From contig NZ_JAIQDE010000001.1 of assembly GCF_020037015.1 (NCBI RefSeq), positions 372,001-436,000 of the forward strand: a DNA stretch of 64,000 nucleotides, read 5' to 3'. Position 1 is the first letter of the stretch. The number at the start of each line of letters is the position of its first letter. This document shows positions 17,742-27,126 of this stretch, in pieces. Source of the stretch: Corallococcus sp. AS-1-6. Its GTDB lineage: Bacteria; Myxococcota; Myxococcia; Myxococcales; Myxococcaceae. The position numbers and the translations under genes are program-made. The notes under the pieces were generated by a model that did no database searches, was not told where the DNA came from, and worked only from the letters and a program-made list of their open reading frames with translations.

Positions 17742-19061
17742 GTGTTCTACGCGTGTGTGCGGGCGGTGGTGGCGCTGGCGCTGCGGCTCTTCTACCGGGT
17801 GAAGGTGAACGCCCCGGGCGAAGCGCCGTCCGGGCCGGTGCTCTTCGTGGGCAACCATCCGAACGGGCTCATCGACCCGGCGCTGGTGTTCATCCTCACG
17901 CGGCGCCAGGTGACGTTCATGGCCAAGGCGCCGTTGTTCAAGCTGCCCGTCATCGGCTGGCTGTTGAAGGGGCTGGACGCGCTGCCGGTGTACCGCAAGC
18001 AGGACGACCCGGCGCAGATGGGGCGCAACGAGGGCACGCTGGAGGCGGCGAAGGGCGCGCTCGTGCAGGGGCGGGCCATCACCATCTTCCCGGAGGGGAA
18101 GAGCCACTCGGAGCCGGAGCTGGCGGAGCTGAAGACGGGGGCGGCGCGCATCGCGCTCAACGCCGCGCGCGAGGGCGCCCCGGTGCGCATCGTCCCGGTG
18201 GGGCTCACCTACGCGGAGAAGAACGTCTTCCGCAGCGAGGTGCTCATCGACCAGGGCGCCCCCATCGACGTGACGGCCTTCCTGCCGGAGGACGCGGCGT
18301 CGGAGCAGGACGCGGTGCGCGCGCTGACGGAGCGGGTGGCGGAGGGCCTGCGCGCGGTGACGCTGAACCTGGAGCAGTGGGCGGACCTGCCGGTGGTGCG
18401 GGTGGCGGAGCAGCTCTACGCCTTCCGCCAGGGCGGCGCGCTGGACGCGGAGCGGCTGCGGCTGTGGGCGCGAGGGGTGCGGCTGTTCCGGACGCAGGAG
18501 CCGGAGCGCTACGCGCGCCTGCATCAGCACCTGTCCTCGTTCGGCCACCGGATGTCGCTGGTGCAGGCGTCGCGGCCGGAGGAGCTGTCCGTGGAGTACC
18601 GCCCGGGCAACGTGGTGCCGTTCGCGGTGAGGACGCTGGCGCGCCTGCTGTTCGGGCTGCCGCTGTTCGCGCTGGGGCTGGCGGTGTTCGCGCTGCCCTA
18701 TCCGCTGCCCCGGATGGCGGCGCGCAGCGCGGAGCTGGACGTCCAGGCCACGGTGAAGTTCCTCACCGCGGCGGTGGTGTCCGTCGTGTGGTGGTGGGGC
18801 CTGACGGCGGTCGCGGCGGTGTGGGGCGGGTGGGCGTGGGGGTTGGGGACCTTCGTGGCCATCCCGCCGCTGGCGCTGTTCACGCTGTCGTTCGCGGAGC
18901 GCTGGGACGCCACCCGCCATGACCTGGAGCTGTTCTTCACGCTGGGCAACCGGAAGCGGCTGAAGGCCCGGCTGCTCGCGGAAGGGGAGCGGCTGGCGGT
19001 CGAGGTGGAGCGGCTGGCGGAGGAGTACCGGCCGAAGCTCGACGGCACCGTCGCGCGGTAG
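17742..19061 (+). CDS. 1-acyl-glycerol-3-phosphate acyltransferase-like membrane protein (PlsC family)
   Basis: 439 residues from a GTG at 17742. It has the acyltransferase signature NHPNGLIDP (the NHx4D catalytic motif, about residues 36-44) and the FPEGKSH block that binds the phosphate. It is therefore expected to transfer a fatty acyl group from acyl-ACP or acyl-CoA to a lysophospholipid or related acceptor. After the catalytic domain (about residues 20-230) comes a helical region and a hydrophobic section with about three to four membrane segments (about 300-400), longer than simple PlsC. The GTG was chosen because the hydrophobic amphipathic start (VFYACVRAVVALALRLFYRV) begins there and a TATACA box lies 9 bases upstream; residues encoded before it have no family character. 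Confidence 0.82.
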   Translation: MFYACVRAVVALALRLFYRVKVNAPGEAPSGPVLFVGNHPNGLIDPALVFILTRRQVTFMAKAPLFKLPVIGWLLKGLDALPVYRKQDDPAQMGRNEGTLEAAKGALVQGRAITIFPEGKSHSEPELAELKTGAARIALNAAREGAPVRIVPVGLTYAEKNVFRSEVLIDQGAPIDVTAFLPEDAASEQDAVRALTERVAEGLRAVTLNLEQWADLPVVRVAEQLYAFRQGGALDAERLRLWARGVRLFRTQEPERYARLHQHLSSFGHRMSLVQASRPEELSVEYRPGNVVPFAVRTLARLLFGLPLFALGLAVFALPYPLPRMAARSAELDVQATVKFLTAAVVSVVWWWGLTAVAAVWGGWAWGLGTFVAIPPLALFTLSFAERWDATRHDLELFFTLGNRKRLKARLLAEGERLAVEVERLAEEYRPKLDGTVAR

Positions 19062-19179
19062 CAGGCGGCGTGGGCGGACCGGAAGATCCGCCGATGCCGT
19101 CGAAAGCCCCGCCCTCCTGTGGGCCCGGGTCCGGTCGTTAGGTTCCTCCTCCAAGGGAATCAACACCAGGAGCAGGGCA

Positions 19180-20133
19180 ATGGCGGCATACGACGTGGTC
19201 ATCGTGGGAGGCGGCCCGGGTGGGCTCAACGCCGCGCTGTATCTGGGGCGCGGGCGCAAGAAGGTGCTGCTCTGCGACGCGGGCCCGCCGCGCAACGCGG
19301 CGGCGGCGCACATGCACGGCTTCGGTTCGCGGGACGGCATCCCGCCCCCGGAGTTCCGGCGCATCAGCCGCGAGCAGTTGAAGGCCTACCCCAACGTGGA
19401 GGCGCTCGACACGCGCGTGGGCTCCGTGGAGAAGCACGAGGGCGGCTTCCGCGTGGCGCTGGGAGACGGCACGTCGGTGGACGCGCGGCGCCTGCTGCTG
19501 GCGATGGGCGTGGTGGACGTCATGCTGGACATCCCCGGCTACAAGGAGCTGTGGGGGCCCAGCATCTTCCAGTGTCCCTACTGTCACGGCTGGGAGGTCC
19601 AGGACCAACCGTTCGCCATGCTGGCGAAGAACCCGCAGTACCTGGACGGCGCCCCCATCATCCAGAACTGGTCGAAGGACCTCATCGTCTTCACCCACGG
19701 CGCCTTCGAGGTACCGCCGGAGCAGCGTGAAAGACTCCAGGCCCTGGGCATCCCGCTGGAGGAGCGGAGGATCCGCGCGCTGCACGGGAAGGACGGGCGC
19801 CTGGCGGAGGTGGAGCTGGAGGACGGGACGCGCATCGCCCGGAGCGTGATGTTCTCCGCGCCGCCGCAGCAGCAGCACGAGTTGGTGACGCGGCTGGGGC
19901 TCGCGCTGGATGACCTGGGCTACGTGAAGGTGGGCCCCACGGGAGAGACGTCCGTGCCCGGCGTCGTCGCGGTGGGCGACATGACGACGCCGATGCAGGC
20001 GGCCATCGCGGCGGCCAGCGCGGGCACCATCGCCGCGGCGATGATGAACCACGCCCTCATCCTGGAGGACGCGGACCGCCGCTACACGGAGGTGACGGGG
20101 AAGCCCGCACCGTCACGGCAGAAGGGGCACTGA
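19180..20133 (+). CDS. Thioredoxin-reductase-like FAD/NAD(P) disulfide oxidoreductase
   Basis: 317 residues. N-terminal FAD-binding GGGPGGLNAALYLGR (about residues 10-24), redox-active CPYCHGWE (about residues 131-138), a C-terminal FAD motif VVAVGDMTTPMQAAIAAASAG. This is the low-molecular-weight TrxR fold. The central NADPH site is poorly conserved: the usual GGGDSA is not seen after the CxxC, so it may be a thiol oxidase rather than a true thioredoxin reductase. CPYCHGW-type active sites also occur in dithiol oxidases of natural-product pathways, though no such cluster is next to it. A GGAGCAGGG sequence just before the ATG is a good ribosome site. The AraC regulator follows convergently after 12 bases. 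Confidence 0.85.
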   Translation: MAAYDVVIVGGGPGGLNAALYLGRGRKKVLLCDAGPPRNAAAAHMHGFGSRDGIPPPEFRRISREQLKAYPNVEALDTRVGSVEKHEGGFRVALGDGTSVDARRLLLAMGVVDVMLDIPGYKELWGPSIFQCPYCHGWEVQDQPFAMLAKNPQYLDGAPIIQNWSKDLIVFTHGAFEVPPEQRERLQALGIPLEERRIRALHGKDGRLAEVELEDGTRIARSVMFSAPPQQQHELVTRLGLALDDLGYVKVGPTGETSVPGVVAVGDMTTPMQAAIAAASAGTIAAAMMNHALILEDADRRYTEVTGKPAPSRQKGH

Positions 20134-20145
20134 GACGACGGGCCG

Positions 20146-20997
20146 TCAGTGCGCGGACGGCGCGCGGTGCTGCTTGCGCCACGCGGCGGGCGTGAGCCCC
20201 TCCGCGCGCCGGAACAGGCGGATGAAGTGCGTGGGGTCGGCGTAGCCCACGCGCTCCGCGATGATGTCCACGCGCTCGTCCGTGGACATCAGCCGCCGCC
20301 GCGCCTCCGCCATCCGCCCGGAGATGATCCACTCCACCACGCTGCGGCCCGTGGCCTGCTTCAGCGCGGTGGTGACGTGCGCGGGCGAGCGGCCCACGGC
20401 GGCGGCCACCTCGCGCAGCGAGATGGGCTCCAGGCAGTGCCGTTCGATGTACGAGAGCGCTTCCCCCGCGAGCGTCGGACGCGACTCCACGGGCGCCCAC
20501 GTGCTGGAGCGGGCCACCTCCGCGAGCACCAGGGAGAAGAGGCTGCGCGTCACCTGCTCCCCCAGCGCGCGGTGCGGTGCGCGCGTCTCCGCGCGAAGCT
20601 CCGACAGCAGCCGCACCAGGTGCTCCTGCCGCCCGGACGGAATCGGCACCACGGCGGAGGCGCCCTGGCGCACGCGCTCGAAGGGCTCCAGCAGCGGCCC
20701 CACCTCCGTGTGCGTGAAGGCGGACGGATGGAACCCGAGCCCCCAGACCTCCGCCCGCTCGGACACCACCGTGCGGTGTTTCTCCCCCGCGGGGATGAGC
20801 ATCACGTCGCCCGCGGACACCGTCAGCCGGGTGCGCTGGTCGATGACGGCCCGCCCGCCCGTGTAGAGCGCGAGCACGGCCTGCGGGTGAGAGGCGGCAT
20901 GGGGGGAGGGCGCCTGCTGGGCATGGCCGCATGCGACGACCAGGGTGGTCGACGGCACCTCCCAGACGTGCACCGGCTGCGAATGCACGACCGCCAC
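20146..20997 (-). CDS. AraC-family transcriptional regulator
   Basis: 283 residues. N-terminal cupin-like sensor (about residues 15-110; GDVMLIPAGEKHRTV) and two C-terminal helix-turn-helix motifs: SLREVAAAVGRSPAHVTTAL (about 194-213) and DIIAERVGYADPTHFIRLFR (about 244-263). Such proteins bind a small ligand and regulate nearby genes. Its target is unclear: the MFS transporter operon ends upstream of it and the flavoprotein gene converges with it. Confidence 0.92.
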   Translation of the reverse strand: MAVVHSQPVHVWEVPSTTLVVACGHAQQAPSPHAASHPQAVLALYTGGRAVIDQRTRLTVSAGDVMLIPAGEKHRTVVSERAEVWGLGFHPSAFTHTEVGPLLEPFERVRQGASAVVPIPSGRQEHLVRLLSELRAETRAPHRALGEQVTRSLFSLVLAEVARSSTWAPVESRPTLAGEALSYIERHCLEPISLREVAAAVGRSPAHVTTALKQATGRSVVEWIISGRMAEARRRLMSTDERVDIIAERVGYADPTHFIRLFRRAEGLTPAAWRKQHRAPSAH

Positions 20998-21086
20998 GAG
21001 CGCCTCGCTTCCTTCCCTGGCGGGCAGGGAACCTGCCCACGCCGTTGCCCCGGGCTCGGATGCGCTCCGGGCCCGGGCGTTTCAAC

Positions 21087-22367
21087 TCAAACCTGCTGCG
21101 CGCGGGGCACGGCGTCCCGGAACAGCCTCGCGCCCACGAGCAGCGCCAGGCCGCCCAGCAGCACCGGCACCGCGTTGATGGCGATGGCGGTGTGGAGGCT
21201 GGACATGTCGGCGATCTGCCCGATGAGCGTGGGCGAGATGGCGTCGCCCAGCATGTGGATGCACAGCACGTTGAGGCCCATGGCGAAGGCGCGGAACGCG
21301 GGCGGCACGCAGTTGACGATGGCCGCGTTGATGGGGCCGCTGTTGAGGAAGATGAGGAACTGCGCCACGCCGATGGCCGCGAACGTCAGCGTCGTGTCCT
21401 TCAGGTTCACCGCCAGGTACATGCACGGCGCCGCGAGCATCAGGCCAATGCCGGACAGCCACAGCCCGCCGCCCGCGCGCTTGCGGTCCATCTTGTCGCC
21501 CAGCAAGCCGCCGGCCACGGTGCCGGTGAGGCCCGCCACCGCCGTGATGGCGCCGAACACCAGGCCCACGCGGCCCGGGTGCTCCAGCCACAGTTGCCGC
21601 TCACGCACCAGGTACGTGGGCATCCAGAACGCCAGGCCGCCAATGGAGAACGTCATCAGCGTGTAGCCCGCCGTCGTGGCCCAGAAGGCCATGTTGCGGC
21701 CCAGCCCCTTGAGGCCCTCCATGAAGGGCAGCTTCACCGCCGCGTCCGGCCCGTCCATGGCGCCGCGCTGGGGCTCCGGCATGAAGAAGGCCATGGCGCC
21801 CAGCACGAGCCCCGGCACGCCGCCCGCGAAGAACGCCGCGTGCCACGAATACGTCTGCGTCAGCCACCCGCCCAGGCCGTAGCCCATGGCGGAGCCCACC
21901 GGGATGGCGATGTAGAAGTACGACAGCATCCGCGTGCGCTGCTCGCGCGGATACAGGTCGGAGATGATGGACGGCGCCACCGCGCCATAGCCCGCCTCTC
22001 CAATGCCAATCACCGCGCGCGCCAGCAGGAGCGCCGTGAAGCTGGACGCCAGGCCGCTGGCCCCCGTGGCCAGGCTCCACAGGATGACGCCGCCCGCGAC
22101 CAGGAGCCGGCGGGGGATGCGGTCCCCCAGGAAGCCGCCCAGGGGCGACGCCAGCATGAACACGATGATGAAGACGGTGCCCAGCAGGCCGGACTGCGCG
22201 TCGTTGATGCCGAAGTCCTTCTGAATCTCCGGCAGCGCGACGGCGATGATGTACCGGTCGAGGTAGTTGACCAGGTTGATCAGCGTGAGGATGAACAGCG
22301 CGTAGCCCGCGCGCACGGACTGCGTGGCGTGCGAGCGGGACGGAGCGACGGGGGAGGAGGCGTTCAT
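21087..22367 (-). CDS. MFS transporter, Spinster-like
   Basis: 426 residues with 12 predicted membrane helices. The first loop contains LVNYLDRYIIAVALPEIQKDF and the second loop GGFLGDRIPRR, the layout of the Spinster (Spns) branch of the major facilitator superfamily. Eukaryotic Spns proteins export sphingosine-1-phosphate or lysolipids; bacterial members have mostly unassigned substrates. ATG at 22367 overlaps the stop of the upstream ppx gene by 4 bases, so it is the last gene of the tol transcription unit. Substrate cannot be told from sequence. Confidence 0.88.
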   Translation of the reverse strand: MNASSPVAPSRSHATQSVRAGYALFILTLINLVNYLDRYIIAVALPEIQKDFGINDAQSGLLGTVFIIVFMLASPLGGFLGDRIPRRLLVAGGVILWSLATGASGLASSFTALLLARAVIGIGEAGYGAVAPSIISDLYPREQRTRMLSYFYIAIPVGSAMGYGLGGWLTQTYSWHAAFFAGGVPGLVLGAMAFFMPEPQRGAMDGPDAAVKLPFMEGLKGLGRNMAFWATTAGYTLMTFSIGGLAFWMPTYLVRERQLWLEHPGRVGLVFGAITAVAGLTGTVAGGLLGDKMDRKRAGGGLWLSGIGLMLAAPCMYLAVNLKDTTLTFAAIGVAQFLIFLNSGPINAAIVNCVPPAFRAFAMGLNVLCIHMLGDAISPTLIGQIADMSSLHTAIAINAVPVLLGGLALLVGARLFRDAVPRAQQV

Positions 22368-23305
22368 GAGCGGGGGGCGCCGGAGCTGGAGCCGAAGCGG
22401 TACGCCAGCAGGCCCCAGCGCAGGCCGCGGTCGCTCACGCGGCACGCATCCAGGCCCAGCGCCTTCACCGCTTCGCGCAGGATGAGGGCCCCCGCGGGGA
22501 TGACGTCCGCGCGCTTGGGCTGGAGGCCGGGCAGCGTCCGCCGCGCGTCCAGGGGCATGGCGCACAGTTGGTCCGTGAGCGCGTCCAGTTCGCCCCGGGA
22601 CAGCGTGCCGCCGTGGACCGCCTCCGCGTCGTAGGTCGCCATCTGGTGCCGCACGGCGTACAGCGTCGTCACCGTGCCGGCCACGCCCACCAGCAACGCG
22701 CCCGGGGGCGGCGGGGGCAGGGCGGAGAAGGTGTCGCGCAGGTGCGCCTCGATGCCGCCGCGCTCATCCGGGGACAGCGGGTCGGTGCGCACGTAGCGCT
22801 CCGTGAGCCGCACGGCGCCCACGTCGAAGCTGTGGCGGAAGGCGACCGTGCCCGCGTCGCTGCCGTAGATGAACTCCGTGGACCCGCCGCCGATGTCCAC
22901 CACCAGCAGCGGCCCCGCGGCCTCGGTGGCGAAGTCCTGGGCCACCGCCGCGAAGGACAACTGCGCCTCCATCTCCCCGGGGATGATCTCCACCGTCACG
23001 TCCGCGCGGGCCTTGGCCTGCGCGATGAAGTCCGCGCCGTTCTTCGCGTCGCGCGCGGCGCTGGTGGCGGACACGGCGATGGCTTCCGCGCCCAGCTCGC
23101 GGGCCTCGTTGGCGAAGGCCACCAGCACGGAGAGCGTGGCCTCCATGCCTTCGGAGGACAGCACGCGGCTCGTGTCCACGCCCCGGCCCAGGCGGGTGAT
23201 CTCCGCGCGCTCCACCACGGCCTGGAAGCGCCCGTCCGGCTGGCGGTCCGCCACCAGCAGCAGCACGGAGTTGGTCCCGATATCGATGGATGCGAAGCGA
23301 GGCAT
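22364..23305 (-). CDS. ppx: Ppx/GppA exopolyphosphatase family protein
   Basis: 313 residues, the short (one-core) form of the family. Actin-like ATPase fold: phosphate 1 motif SIDIGTNSVLLLV (about residues 5-17) and phosphate 2 motif VVDIGGGSTEFI (about residues 137-148). It hydrolyses terminal phosphates of polyphosphate or the 5' phosphate of pppGpp; the short form without the C-terminal HD domain resembles GppA-like/Ppx1-type proteins of actinobacteria. Begins 14 bases after the aminotransferase stop. Which of the two substrates is preferred is unknown. Confidence 0.88.
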   Translation of the reverse strand: MPRFASIDIGTNSVLLLVADRQPDGRFQAVVERAEITRLGRGVDTSRVLSSEGMEATLSVLVAFANEARELGAEAIAVSATSAARDAKNGADFIAQAKARADVTVEIIPGEMEAQLSFAAVAQDFATEAAGPLLVVDIGGGSTEFIYGSDAGTVAFRHSFDVGAVRLTERYVRTDPLSPDERGGIEAHLRDTFSALPPPPPGALLVGVAGTVTTLYAVRHQMATYDAEAVHGGTLSRGELDALTDQLCAMPLDARRTLPGLQPKRADVIPAGALILREAVKALGLDACRVSDRGLRWGLLAYRFGSSSGAPRS

Positions 23306-23319
23306 GCCGCGAACACTAC

Positions 23320-24516
23320 TCAACGCAGCAGCGCTTCCAAAGCGCGCGCCAGGGCCTCGTAGTCCGCCGGGGTGTTGTAGAGCTGCGCGGACAGCCGCAG
23401 GTGCCGCCGGGGCGCCCGGGGCCAGGCGGTGACGGGGATCTCGATGTGGTGCTCCTCGAACAGGCGCACGTGGAGGGGGTCCACGTAGAGCGGCGGCTCG
23501 GGGCGCTCCGGGAAGCCGTCCGGCAGGGCCACGCACGCCATGCTGCCCACCATGGACTCCGGGCACAGCGGCGCCGCGTTGCCCAGCTTCGCGTCCAGCC
23601 GCCGCCGGGCCGCCAGCACCTTCTCCCGGTTGGACTCCATCACCTCCGGCCACCCGCCCGGGACCAGCCCGCCCACGACGCGCAGGGCGGTGGGGATGCA
23701 CAGGAAGGGCGTGGGGTCGAGCGTGCCCACCCAGTCGAACTCCAGCCGGAAGCGCGAGCGGTCCGTGCGCGGCGAGTTGTGCCCGTGGCTCACCACCAGC
23801 GGCTTGAAGCCCGGCTGCAGGTCGCGGCGCACGTACAGGAACGCGGCGCCCTTGGGCGCGCACAGCCACTTGTGGCAGTTGCCCGTGTAGTACGCCGCGC
23901 CCAGCGCCTGGAGCGCCAGCGGCACCATGCCCGGGCCGTGCGCGCCGTCCACCAGCGTCTCCACGCCCCGCTCGCGCATGCGGCGCACCAGCTCCGCCAG
24001 CGGCATGACCAGCGCCGTCTGGCTGGTGATGTGGTCCACGAGCAACAGCCGCGTGCGCGGCGTCACCTGAGCCATCACCGCGTCCACCACGGACTCCGGC
24101 GAAGTCACCGGCCAGGGCAGCTTCGCCACCACCACCTTCACGCCCTGCTCCGCGGCGGCCACGTCCAGCGCGTTCCTGGACGCGTTGTATTCGTTGTCGG
24201 TGGTGAGCAGCTCGTCGCCGGGCTGGAAGCGCAGGTTGCGCAGCACGGTGTTCACGCCCGTGGTGGCGTTGGACACGAACGCCAGGTCCTCCGCGTCCGC
24301 GCCCACGAAGGCCGCGAGCACCGCGCGCGCCTCGTCCAGGAGCGGCTCCGCCTCGCGGGCCAGGAAGCGCACGGGCTCCGCCTCCAGCCGCGCCCGCAGC
24401 TCCGACTGGTGCTGGAGCACCGCCGTGGGGCAGGCGCCGAACGAGCCGTGGTTGAGGAAGACGACCTGGGGGTCCAACCCCCAGTGGGCCTTGTGGGCGG
24501 GGAGGGGAGCGCTCAT
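23320..24516 (-). CDS. Class V PLP-dependent aminotransferase (isopenicillin-N epimerase-like)
   Basis: 398 residues. FLNHGSFGACP near the N-terminus (substrate carboxylate site), LVDGAHGPG (PLP-pyridine Asp and His) and TGNCHKWLCAPKG, whose lysine is the Schiff-base residue. This is the CefD/isopenicillin epimerase branch, which also includes cysteine desulfurase-like and lyase enzymes. The reaction cannot be assigned; no beta-lactam genes are nearby. It is within the tol transcription unit, 58 bases after tolB. Confidence 0.88.
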   Translation of the reverse strand: MSAPLPAHKAHWGLDPQVVFLNHGSFGACPTAVLQHQSELRARLEAEPVRFLAREAEPLLDEARAVLAAFVGADAEDLAFVSNATTGVNTVLRNLRFQPGDELLTTDNEYNASRNALDVAAAEQGVKVVVAKLPWPVTSPESVVDAVMAQVTPRTRLLLVDHITSQTALVMPLAELVRRMRERGVETLVDGAHGPGMVPLALQALGAAYYTGNCHKWLCAPKGAAFLYVRRDLQPGFKPLVVSHGHNSPRTDRSRFRLEFDWVGTLDPTPFLCIPTALRVVGGLVPGGWPEVMESNREKVLAARRRLDAKLGNAAPLCPESMVGSMACVALPDGFPERPEPPLYVDPLHVRLFEEHHIEIPVTAWPRAPRRHLRLSAQLYNTPADYEALARALEALLR

Positions 24517-24574
24517 GGAGCGCGCAATGCACTCCGGCGCGTCCCCCCTGTCAACGGACGCCCGCCGTGGCGGA

Positions 24575-25864
24575 CTACTTCGAAGCCGGGGCGGTGCCCC
24601 AGTCCGGGGTCAGCCAGTAGCCCTTCTCCATGGGCAGCGGCACCTGGTTGTTGCCGTCGGAGGTCATCACCCACAGGTGCGCGCCGCCGTTGCGGTTGGT
24701 GCTGAACATGATGAGCCGGCCGTTGGCGGAGAACGTGGGCTCCTCGTTGTTGCCCTGGTCCTGCGTGAGGCGCGTCACCTTGCCCGTGTCCACGTTGACG
24801 GTGAAGAGGTCGAAGGCGTTGCGCTCGTCGCGCGCGGTGAAGGCGATGAGGTCCCCGCGCGGCGACCAGTCCGGCGTCTGGTTGTAGTTGCCCTGGAAGG
24901 TGAGCCGCTTCACGCCGGAGCCGTCCGCGTTCATCACGTACACCTGCGGGCTGCCGCCCCGGTTGGACACGAATGCGATGCGCTTGCCGTCCGGCGACCA
25001 GGTGGGGCTGGTGTTGAGGCCGTAGGGCGTGTCCGTGACGGCCTTCGCGCCGGAGCCGTCCGCCGAGGCGACGTAGATCTGCGCGCTCTCACCCTCCGCC
25101 AGCGCGTAGGCGATGCGCTTGCCGTCCGGCGAGTACGCGATGCCCGTGGCCATCTGGCCTTCGGTCACCAGCGGCTTCGCCTCGCCGCCGGGGGACTGCA
25201 CGTAGATGTCCGGCCGGTTCTTCCGGTAGGACGTGTAGGCCACCTGGCCGGACGGGCTGAGCGTGGGGAGGATGTGCGTGCCGCCCCTGGTGAGCGCCTG
25301 CGCGTTCATGCCGTCCCAGTCCGCCACGTACACGTCGCGGTTGGCGCCCGCCTTGCGCACGTAGGTGATGCGCGACAGGAAGGGGCTCGCCTCGCGGGTG
25401 AAGTGCCGGTAGAGCGCGTCCGCCAGCGCGTGCGCCAACTGCCGGGGCTCACCGGCCGGCGCGTCCTTGGCCACCTTCAGCTCCTCCTTGCCCGTGGCCA
25501 CGCTGAACAGGCGCAACTCGCCGCGCAGCGCGCCGCCGTCCTGCGCGAGCGACACCTTCACCAGCGACTCCGCGCCCACGTCCGCCCAGCGGCTGAAGTT
25601 GATGCTGCCCGCCGTCATGCCCTCCTTGGCGTCCGCGGTGAAGCCCGCGCGGTCCAGCACCTGGAAGATGCCGGAGGCGGTGAGGTCGTACGTGAAGGCG
25701 GAGTCGAAGGTCTGCGCGGACTTCCTGTCCGCGCCCTCCTGCACCACGGGCGCGGGGGCCGCGAGCGGCAGCGGGCGGAAGTTCGCGCCGGAGATTTCGA
25801 TGACGGGCGCCTGCGCCAGCACCAGCGCGGGGACGAGGAGGAGCGACAGCAGGAGGGCTTTCAT
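24575..25864 (-). CDS. tolB: Tol-Pal system protein TolB
   Basis: 429 residues. Signal peptide (MKALLLSLLLVPALVLAQ), an N-terminal alpha/beta domain (about 20-165) and a six-bladed beta-propeller with repeated SPDGKRIAY/SPRGDLIAF-type WD40-like (PD40) motifs (about residues 215-425). TolB is periplasmic and links the inner-membrane TolQRA motor to the outer-membrane lipoprotein Pal, needed for envelope constriction. Its ATG overlaps the upstream tolA/tonB-like stop by 4 bases. Pal and CpoB are not found in this window. Confidence 0.95.
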   Translation of the reverse strand: MKALLLSLLLVPALVLAQAPVIEISGANFRPLPLAAPAPVVQEGADRKSAQTFDSAFTYDLTASGIFQVLDRAGFTADAKEGMTAGSINFSRWADVGAESLVKVSLAQDGGALRGELRLFSVATGKEELKVAKDAPAGEPRQLAHALADALYRHFTREASPFLSRITYVRKAGANRDVYVADWDGMNAQALTRGGTHILPTLSPSGQVAYTSYRKNRPDIYVQSPGGEAKPLVTEGQMATGIAYSPDGKRIAYALAEGESAQIYVASADGSGAKAVTDTPYGLNTSPTWSPDGKRIAFVSNRGGSPQVYVMNADGSGVKRLTFQGNYNQTPDWSPRGDLIAFTARDERNAFDLFTVNVDTGKVTRLTQDQGNNEEPTFSANGRLIMFSTNRNGGAHLWVMTSDGNNQVPLPMEKGYWLTPDWGTAPASK

Positions 25865-26631
25865 GGGCTGAACACCAGGACGACGCCGTTCTTCTGGAGC
25901 GCGTCGCGAAGCGCGTCGGGGGGAGGAGAGAAGGGAGATGCCTTGCGCACGGCGGCCACCACCGCCGCGTCGAACAGCTCGTTGCCGCTGGCCTTGGCCA
26001 GGCTCACGTCCAGCACTTCGCCCGCGCGGCCCAGCCTCATGGCCACCTGCGCCTTGAGGTACAGGCGCTCCGCGTCGGGGATGGTGTCCGCCACGTTGTA
26101 GTGACGGCGCACCTGGGACTTCAGGAGGCCGTAGTACCGCTCGCCCTCCGCCACCGCGGAGTCACCGTCCGGGTCGCCGTCCTCGGCGCCCTCCAGCTCC
26201 TCCGGCTCCGTGGGCTTCGCGGACTTGTCGAACGCGCCGAAGAGCTTCTTGCGCCGGTCCTCCGCGCTCGCCTCCCCCTTCTGGGGCGCGGGCGCCGGGG
26301 CGGGCTTCACGCCGGGCACCGCCACGGCGGCGGGGGAGGGCGCGGGAGTCTCCGCGGGAGGCGTGGGCGTGGGCTTGGCCACGACCTCCTTGGGCGGCGG
26401 CTGCGCCACCTCCTTGCGCGGCAGGAGCTTGGGGTCGCGCGGCTTGCCCAGCCGCACCAGCGACGCGTTGATGGGCTTCTGGTCCAGGTTCACCTTCGGC
26501 GCGGACGTGAAGTTCGCGTAGAGGAGCGCCGCCGCGACCACCGCCACGTGCCCGACCACGGAGACGACGAGGAAGCGCGACAGCCGCGTGGGCCGTGAAA
26601 CCAGCAGGCTGTGGGAGACCGCGGAACTCAT
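25861..26631 (-). CDS. TolA/TonB-type energy transducer
   Basis: 256 residues. One N-terminal membrane helix (about residues 20-42, FLVVSVVGHVAVVAAALLYA), a Pro/Ala/Lys-rich periplasmic spacer (about 60-125) and a C-terminal TonB/TolA-like domain (YLKAQVAMRLGRAGEVLDVS... to the end). Couples the TolQR proton channel to TolB/Pal; by position it takes the place of TolA, though the C-terminal domain is TonB-like. It starts 3 bases after the tolR stop. The spacer is much shorter than E. coli TolA. Confidence 0.9.
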   Translation of the reverse strand: MSSAVSHSLLVSRPTRLSRFLVVSVVGHVAVVAAALLYANFTSAPKVNLDQKPINASLVRLGKPRDPKLLPRKEVAQPPPKEVVAKPTPTPPAETPAPSPAAVAVPGVKPAPAPAPQKGEASAEDRRKKLFGAFDKSAKPTEPEELEGAEDGDPDGDSAVAEGERYYGLLKSQVRRHYNVADTIPDAERLYLKAQVAMRLGRAGEVLDVSLAKASGNELFDAAVVAAVRKASPFSPPPDALRDALQKNGVVLVFSP

Positions 26632-26634
26632 GGG

Positions 26635-27114
26635 CTAGCGCTTCGCCTCCTTGGGCTTGCCCTTGGCGGGGGCCTTGCCGGAGTTGGACGCCTTGGAGCC
26701 CGTGGCGGGTTCCGTGATCATCCCCACGTTGGAGATGCCCGCGCGCTGGGCCGCGGCCATCACCTCCACCACCACGCCGTACGGCACGTCCCGGTCCGCG
26801 TGCAGATACACTTCCTTGTCCGCCTGCGCCTTGGCGTTGGCGGCGAGCTTCGTCTCCAGCTCCTCCAGCGCGACCTCCGCGTCCCCGATGTAGACCTTGC
26901 GCCCCGCGTCGATGGAGAGGACGACCTTCTTCTCCGTCGCCTCCACCGGGGCCGCCTTCGTCTCAGGGAGGTTCACCTTCACGCCCTGCTGGATGAGGGG
27001 CGCCGTCACCATGAAGATGATGAGCAGCACCAGCATCACGTCCACCATGGGCGTGACGTTGATCTCGCTCATGGTGGTGCGGCCACCGCCGCCCTTGCCT
27101 CCGCCCATGCCCAT
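26635..27114 (-). CDS. tolR: TolR/ExbD-family proton-channel subunit
   Basis: 159 residues. A Gly-rich N-terminus (MGMGGGKGGGG), one membrane helix starting INVTPMVDVMLVLLIIFMV (about residues 18-37) with the conserved Asp of the proton path (PMVDVML), then a periplasmic ExbD domain ending in a basic tail. Works with TolQ in the inner membrane. 12 bases separate it from tolQ. Confidence 0.94.
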   Translation of the reverse strand: MGMGGGKGGGGRTTMSEINVTPMVDVMLVLLIIFMVTAPLIQQGVKVNLPETKAAPVEATEKKVVLSIDAGRKVYIGDAEVALEELETKLAANAKAQADKEVYLHADRDVPYGVVVEVMAAAQRAGISNVGMITEPATGSKASNSGKAPAKGKPKEAKR

Positions 27115-27126
27115 GTGACGGGTCCC